Notes under the pieces: model-generated
The model's input: only the letters and a program-made list of their open reading frames with translations
The model's database searches: none
Told to the model about the DNA's origin: nothing
Assembly: GCF_047663525.1 (NCBI RefSeq)
Contig: NC_092602.1
Span: 5,773,501 to 5,837,500, forward strand
DNA: 64,000 nucleotides
Direction: 5' to 3'
Source: Anas platyrhynchos
Lineage: Eukaryota > Chordata > Aves > Anseriformes > Anatidae
Shown: positions 60,190 to 64,000 of the stretch, piece after piece
Layout of the letters: the number at the start of each line of letters is the position of its first letter
Numbering within the stretch: the stretch's first letter is position 1
Made by a program: the position numbers and the translations under genes

Positions 60190-60585
60190 GAGGGGCTCGG
60201 CGTGAGGGGGCTCAGAGGGGCTCCGAAGGGGCTCAAAGGGGCTCAAAAGGGGCCCAAGGGGGTCTCAGGGGTCTCATGGGGGTCTCATGGGGTCTCACGG
60301 GGGTCTCATAGGAGTCTCATAGGGGTCTCATGGGGGTCTCATAGAGGTCTCACGGGGGTCTCACAGGGTCTCAGAGGCTTGCAGGGGGCTCAAAGTGTCT
60401 CACAGAAGGCTCACGGGGGTCTCACAGGGTCTCGGGGGCTTGCAGGGGTCTGAAAGGGTCTCGCAGGGTCTTAGTTGGGCTCACAGGGGTCTCTGCAGGT
60501 CTAACAGGGGGCTCCCAGGGCTCTATCAGGGTCTCGCAGGGGTCTCACATGGGACTTAAAGGGTCTCACAGGGGTCTCTCAGGGA
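60190..60585. repeat. GGTCTCA minisatellite
   Basis: About 30 imperfect units of 10-13 bp built on GGGGTCTCA(T/C)(A/G)G. The first 70 bases are a related GGGGCTCAAA form. The array lies directly upstream of the FBXW8 promoter. Confidence 0.92.
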
Positions 60586-61540
60586 GCTTTGCGCTGCCTC
60601 CACGCCCCCCACTTCTCCCACCAAGGTTTCACCAGGCGCCCCGTGCCCCTTAGATTCCCTTTGGTGTCTGGGGTCGCGCTCACACCTGTGGAGCAGTGAA
60701 TTCAGCACTCCACACTGAGGTCCAACACATCAGTCTGCACAAACCTGCAGCTGGGAGGCTTCAGCCACCTTCACACCCCACCAGCATGAGACTTTTGAGG
60801 TGGTTTTTGGAGGAAAGGGTGTTCGGGGAGGAGACAGTGTCCAGCCGAGTCTCCCCGGTATCAGCCTGCTTTGCTTGAAGACGATTCAGGTGATGACTAA
60901 AAGCGACTGCAGAAACATTGGTCAAGGTGCTGCCGTTGCCTCAGCAAGTCCAGAGGAGCAGCTTAAAGATAATCTACACGAGCAGAGGGGCATTTTAGTT
61001 CTGGATTTTATTTTATTTTTTTTCATGTGGATTACCTCATCCTGGAAATGCTGTATTTAGACACCCACCCTTCACAAAAAAAAATTAAAAAAAATAAAAT
61101 TGCCTATAAAACTCCCAGTTGGGCTTGGAGGAGGATCTCTGTGGGGTACATACTCTGACTTGGGGAGCCCCGCCGTGGAGGGACTGCGGAGGAAGAGCTG
61201 CCTCTGCAGCAGGACTGCTCTGGGGAGGACACTGGGGGGAAGAAGACCCCCAGGAGGGTCTCCACAGACCCCTGTGCTATACCTGGCTGCTCTGCTGGGG
61301 GGTGGCAGCAGGCTCCCTGATGGGGAATGGGCCCCTACAGGGAGGCTGCTGCCCCATGGGGAGCTGCAGGGAGCCCCCGCTGCCATCCCCACAGCTGATG
61401 TGTTATAATAGGGTGTCCTGCTGGGGGGCTCTGCATCCCCCTGGTCAGTCCCTGGGGGCGGGTGAGGACGCCGTGCATGGCTCCTCCTCAGCCACACGAA
61501 CTGTGGTCAGAATCAGTAATGCTCCGGGTGATGAAATCCC
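60586..61540. other. Intergenic region between FBXW8 and HRK
   Basis: No gene or interspersed repeat is recognised. Open frames of up to 145 codons at 61072-61556 overlap on both strands and show no protein family features. Confidence 0.6.
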
Positions 61541-62985
61541 CTCCAGCCCTGTGTAATCCCCCCCTGCTGTCCTCGCCATTCCCGCACTGTCTCGGGAAAC
61601 TCCCGCACTGTCCCCAGGTCCCTGAATGTCCTGCTACACAAACACTGCCCCTGAACCCCTACGCTGTCCAACCCATCCCCGTGCTGTCCCTCTGTCCTCA
61701 CACTGCCCCCCATCCCGCAATGCCCCCCCCGTCCTTTGGTTCCCCTCCATACCTCCCATCCTGCCCGCTCACCCCACAGCCGCTGTCCCTCAGTCCTCAC
61801 AGCACCCTCCCAGTGTCCCCATCCTGCTCTGACCCCCTCCCCACTCCTCAATTCCCTCTCTGCCCTCCCCATCCCACTGTTTTCACTGTCCCCCAATTAC
61901 CACTCTATCCCATTCTGCCCGCCCCGTACCTTAATTCCTTCTCTGCCCCATCCTTCTCTGCCCTCCCCATTCCATTCTGTCCCCTTAGTGCAATTCCCTC
62001 TCTGCCCCATGTCCCCTTCTGACACCCTGTCCCTCAATCCTCTCTGCCCCATCCCTCTCTGCCCCCCCGCTTTCCCCATCCTTCAATTACCACTCTGCTC
62101 CCCGTCCCACTCTGTCCCCCTTGTCTTTCAATTCCCTCTCTGCCCCCCATCCCTCTTTTTGCCCCCAGTCCCACTCTGCTGCCCCATCCCTCAATTCCCA
62201 CTGCTCCCTATCCATCTCTTCCCCCCTGTCCCACTCTACCCCCGTCCCTCAATTTCCTTTCTGCCCCGTCATCCCACTCTGCTCCCCTGTCCCTCAATCC
62301 CCACTGCCCTCCCTGTCCCTCCCTGCCTTCCTGTCCCATTCTGACCCCCATCCCACTGTGGTCCCTCAATTCCCTCTGCCCCCCATCCCTCTCTGTCCCC
62401 CCACTTCCTCTCTGCCCCCCTGTCCCTCACTATCCCCCCATCCCACTCTGGTCCCCCAACCCCTTAATTCCTCCTGACCCTCATTCCCTCTCTGCTCCAT
62501 TCCCTTTCTGTATTCTGTCCCTCACTGTCCCCACACCCCACTGTGACCCCATCCCTCAATTCCCTTTGCCCCCCCCGTCTCTCCCTGACCTCCCCATCTT
62601 ACTCTGTTTCCCCATCCCTCCTTGCCCCCTGTCTCTCACTGCACCCCCATCCCACTCTGGTCCCCCCATCCCTCAATTCCCTCTGCCCCCCATCCCTCTC
62701 AGTCCCCCCACCCCTCTCTACCCCCCATCCCTCACTGCCCCCCATCCTCCTCTACCCCTCTACCCCCCCATTTCTCCCCCCTACCCCTCTCCCCCCCCCC
62801 ATCCCCATCCCCATCCCCACCCCCACCCCCTCTCCCCCCACCCTAGCGCCGCCCCGCGGGGGATGATGTAACCCCCCCGGCCCTCCCCCCTCCCCCCCCA
62901 CCTCCTCCCCCTTCCTTCCCCCTTCCCCTCCCTCCCTCCCCCTTTCCCCTTCCCCTCCCCTCTCCCTTCCCCTCCCTCCGCACAC
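61540..62985. repeat. Pyrimidine-rich degenerate satellite upstream of HRK
   Basis: About 1.4 kb of nearly pure C/T on the plus strand. Recurring pieces are CCCATCCCT, CTCAATTCCCTCTCTGCCCC and TGTCCCACTCTG, at irregular 40-90-base spacing. The last part becomes short CCCCAT and CCCCTT units. Confidence 0.9.
62864..62871 (+). promoter_or_regulatory. HRK: ATF/CRE-like site upstream of HRK
   Basis: TGATGTAA differs by one base from the ATF/CRE form TGACGTAA and lies about 150 bases before the HRK start, in the only interruption of the pyrimidine-rich stretch. HRK is known as a JNK/c-Jun target, so the site is plausible, but it is unproven. Confidence 0.35.
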
Positions 62986-63020
62986 TCCCGCGGCACTCGG
63001 CGCCGAGCGGCGGCCCCGCC

Positions 63021-63287
63021 ATGTGCCCGTGCGCCCTGCACGGCGGCCCCCCCGCGCCCTGCCCTTGCAGCCCCGGCCGTGGCGAGCGGCCCTCGGCCGC
63101 CGCTCGCCTGGTGGCCGCTCGCCTCCGCCGCCTGGCCGATGGGCTCCAGCAGCGGGCAGAGCGCCGCAAGGCGCGGGGCAGGGGTCCCTCGGCCGCCCGC
63201 CGCCGCCTGGCCGCCGTCGTCTGCCTGCTGTGCGCCCTGCCGCCCGCCGCCGCGCTGGCCTGGCTGATCCGCAGGAGGAGCCTCTGA
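63021..63287 (+). CDS. HRK: Harakiri, BH3-only BCL2-interacting protein (88 aa)
   Basis: One open frame encodes 88 residues (human is 91 as I recall). The N-terminus MCPC followed by a second CPC at residues 14-16 resembles the human start. Residues 25-46 are the BH3 region, with AARLRRLADGLQQR aligning to the human AARLKALGDELHQR. Residues about 63-83 form a hydrophobic alanine/leucine segment (LAAVVCLLCALPPAAALAWL) followed by IRRRSL, a tail anchor with a basic end like the human protein. Known role: it binds and neutralises BCL2/BCL-XL at the outer mitochondrial membrane, promoting apoptosis, notably in neurons. It sits head-to-head with FBXW8, as in human. Codon use is extremely GC-rich, like its surroundings. 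Confidence 0.92.
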   Translation: MCPCALHGGPPAPCPCSPGRGERPSAAARLVAARLRRLADGLQQRAERRKARGRGPSAARRRLAAVVCLLCALPPAAALAWLIRRRSL

Positions 63288-64000
63288 GGATGGGGAGCGG
63301 GGCCCCCCGCTGGAAAGGAGCGGGGGAGCTGGCGGGATGAGCAGCAGGTGGGGGACGGGGGGCAGGTGGGCATGGGATGGGGGTGAGGGTGGGATGGGGG
63401 TGGGATGAGGATGGGGATGGAGTGATGATGGGGATGGGGTTGGGATGGGGATGGGATGGGGATGGGATGGGGATGGAGCCGGGGTTGGGATGGGACAGGG
63501 ATAGGATGATGATGGGGATGGGATGGGGACAGGGTTAGGATGGGATTGGGATGGGGTTGGGATGGGATAGGGATGGGGTGATGATGGGGATGGGATGGGG
63601 ACAGGGTTAGGATGGGATTGGGATGGGGTTGGGATGGGATAGGGATGGGGTGATGATGGGGATGGGATGGGGACAGGGTTAGGATGGGATTGGGATGATG
63701 ATGGGGATGGGGACAGGGATGGGGCAGGATGGGGATGGAGTGATGATGATGTTGGGGATGGGGATGGGATGATGCTGGAGATGGGATGGGGACGGCACTG
63801 CTCGGCACGGGAGGTCCGGCCCCGCACTGCCCGGCGCGCTGTCCGCGGTACCGGCTGCGGCGGCTGAGCGCGGCCCCGGCAGCGCGCGGAGCCCCGGGCT
63901 GCGGGCACGGGTGGTGGTAGCACCGATCTCCTCCGCTCCCTTCTCCCCTCGTCCCTCTCCCCCCGTCCCTCTCATTCCTCCCTCCCCTTTCCTTCCTCCC
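63288..64000 (+). other. HRK downstream region
   Basis: It begins with 3'UTR or intronic sequence; CAG|GTGGGG at 63345-63353 is a possible donor, as HRK has a 3' noncoding exon in mammals (recollection). A G-rich satellite fills 63350-63790. From 63790 to 63920 CpG density is high again. The window ends in pyrimidine-rich DNA. No other gene is recognised. Confidence 0.6.
63350..63790. repeat. G-rich GGGATG satellite with 72-bp higher-order unit
   Basis: Almost all sequence is built from GGGATG, GGGATT and GATGAT pieces. The marker ACAGGGTTAGGATGGGATT starts at 63529, 63601 and 63673, an exact 72-base period, with the copies nearly identical. Confidence 0.95.

Noticed and set aside
60202..60453. 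Plus-strand open frame with Gly/Val/Ser/His repeats
   Set aside because: It is the GGTCTCA minisatellite read in frame.
61462..62871. Several long plus-strand Pro/Ser/Leu-rich open frames upstream of HRK
   Set aside because: They are translations of the C/T satellite in all three frames, and pure pyrimidine DNA cannot form stop codons.
63529..63700. Telomere-like GGGTTAGG words
   Set aside because: They occur once per 72-bp unit inside a GGGATG satellite, and no TTAGGG array is present.
62781..63923. A 380-codon minus-strand open frame with a 24-residue His/Pro/Ser/Ile repeat
   Set aside because: It is the translation of the 72-bp G-rich satellite and of the HRK antisense strand. A repeat length divisible by three keeps the frame open without selection.

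Overview
The window is vertebrate nuclear DNA, most likely avian. Genes are split by GT-AG introns. Several 5'-truncated CR1 retrotransposon tails are present, the dominant interspersed repeat of birds. There is no sign of operons, phage or bacterial features. I recognise three protein-coding genes in the order TESC (+), FBXW8 (-), HRK (+). As I recall human 12q24.22, this is the same block of genes in the same relative orientations. The species cannot be fixed from the sequence alone; in chicken the block is expected on a microchromosome (recollection).

Layout. Positions 1-480 are a CpG-rich promoter and first exon of tescalcin, whose eight coding exons end at 4835 (214 aa). The interval from about 5060 to 8650 is the tail-to-tail gap between TESC and FBXW8; it is GC-rich with simple repeats at first, then AT-richer with one candidate conserved element. 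FBXW8 fills about 8660-60180 on the minus strand: 11 coding exons between 59932 and 10237 encode 596 aa, with a long 3'UTR and ten introns that carry CR1 fragments, poly-A/T tracts and several AT-rich, homeodomain-motif-rich stretches that look like conserved noncoding DNA. From 59500 to the end the composition becomes extremely GC-rich. It holds the FBXW8 CpG island, a GGTCTCA minisatellite, a pyrimidine-rich degenerate satellite of over 1 kb, the single-exon coding region of HRK (88 aa, 63021-63287), and then a G-rich satellite with an exact 72-bp higher-order period.

Function. The three genes do not form a pathway. Tescalcin is an EF-hand partner of the NHE1 exchanger, FBXW8 is the substrate receptor of a CUL7 ubiquitin ligase, and HRK is a BH3-only pro-apoptotic protein. 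Their linkage is an ancient neighbourhood rather than a functional cluster. I assembled both split genes exon by exon; every junction keeps the reading frame and has AG/GT borders.

I found no convincing undescribed biological system. The items most worth a second look are the mirror-image C-rich and G-rich satellites flanking HRK, the altered BH3 core of HRK, a possible overlapping upstream ORF on FBXW8, the apparent loss of an acidic loop in FBXW8, a perfect 11-bp hairpin in FBXW8 intron 7, and several candidate conserved noncoding elements. Comparisons with human proteins rest on memory and are marked as such.
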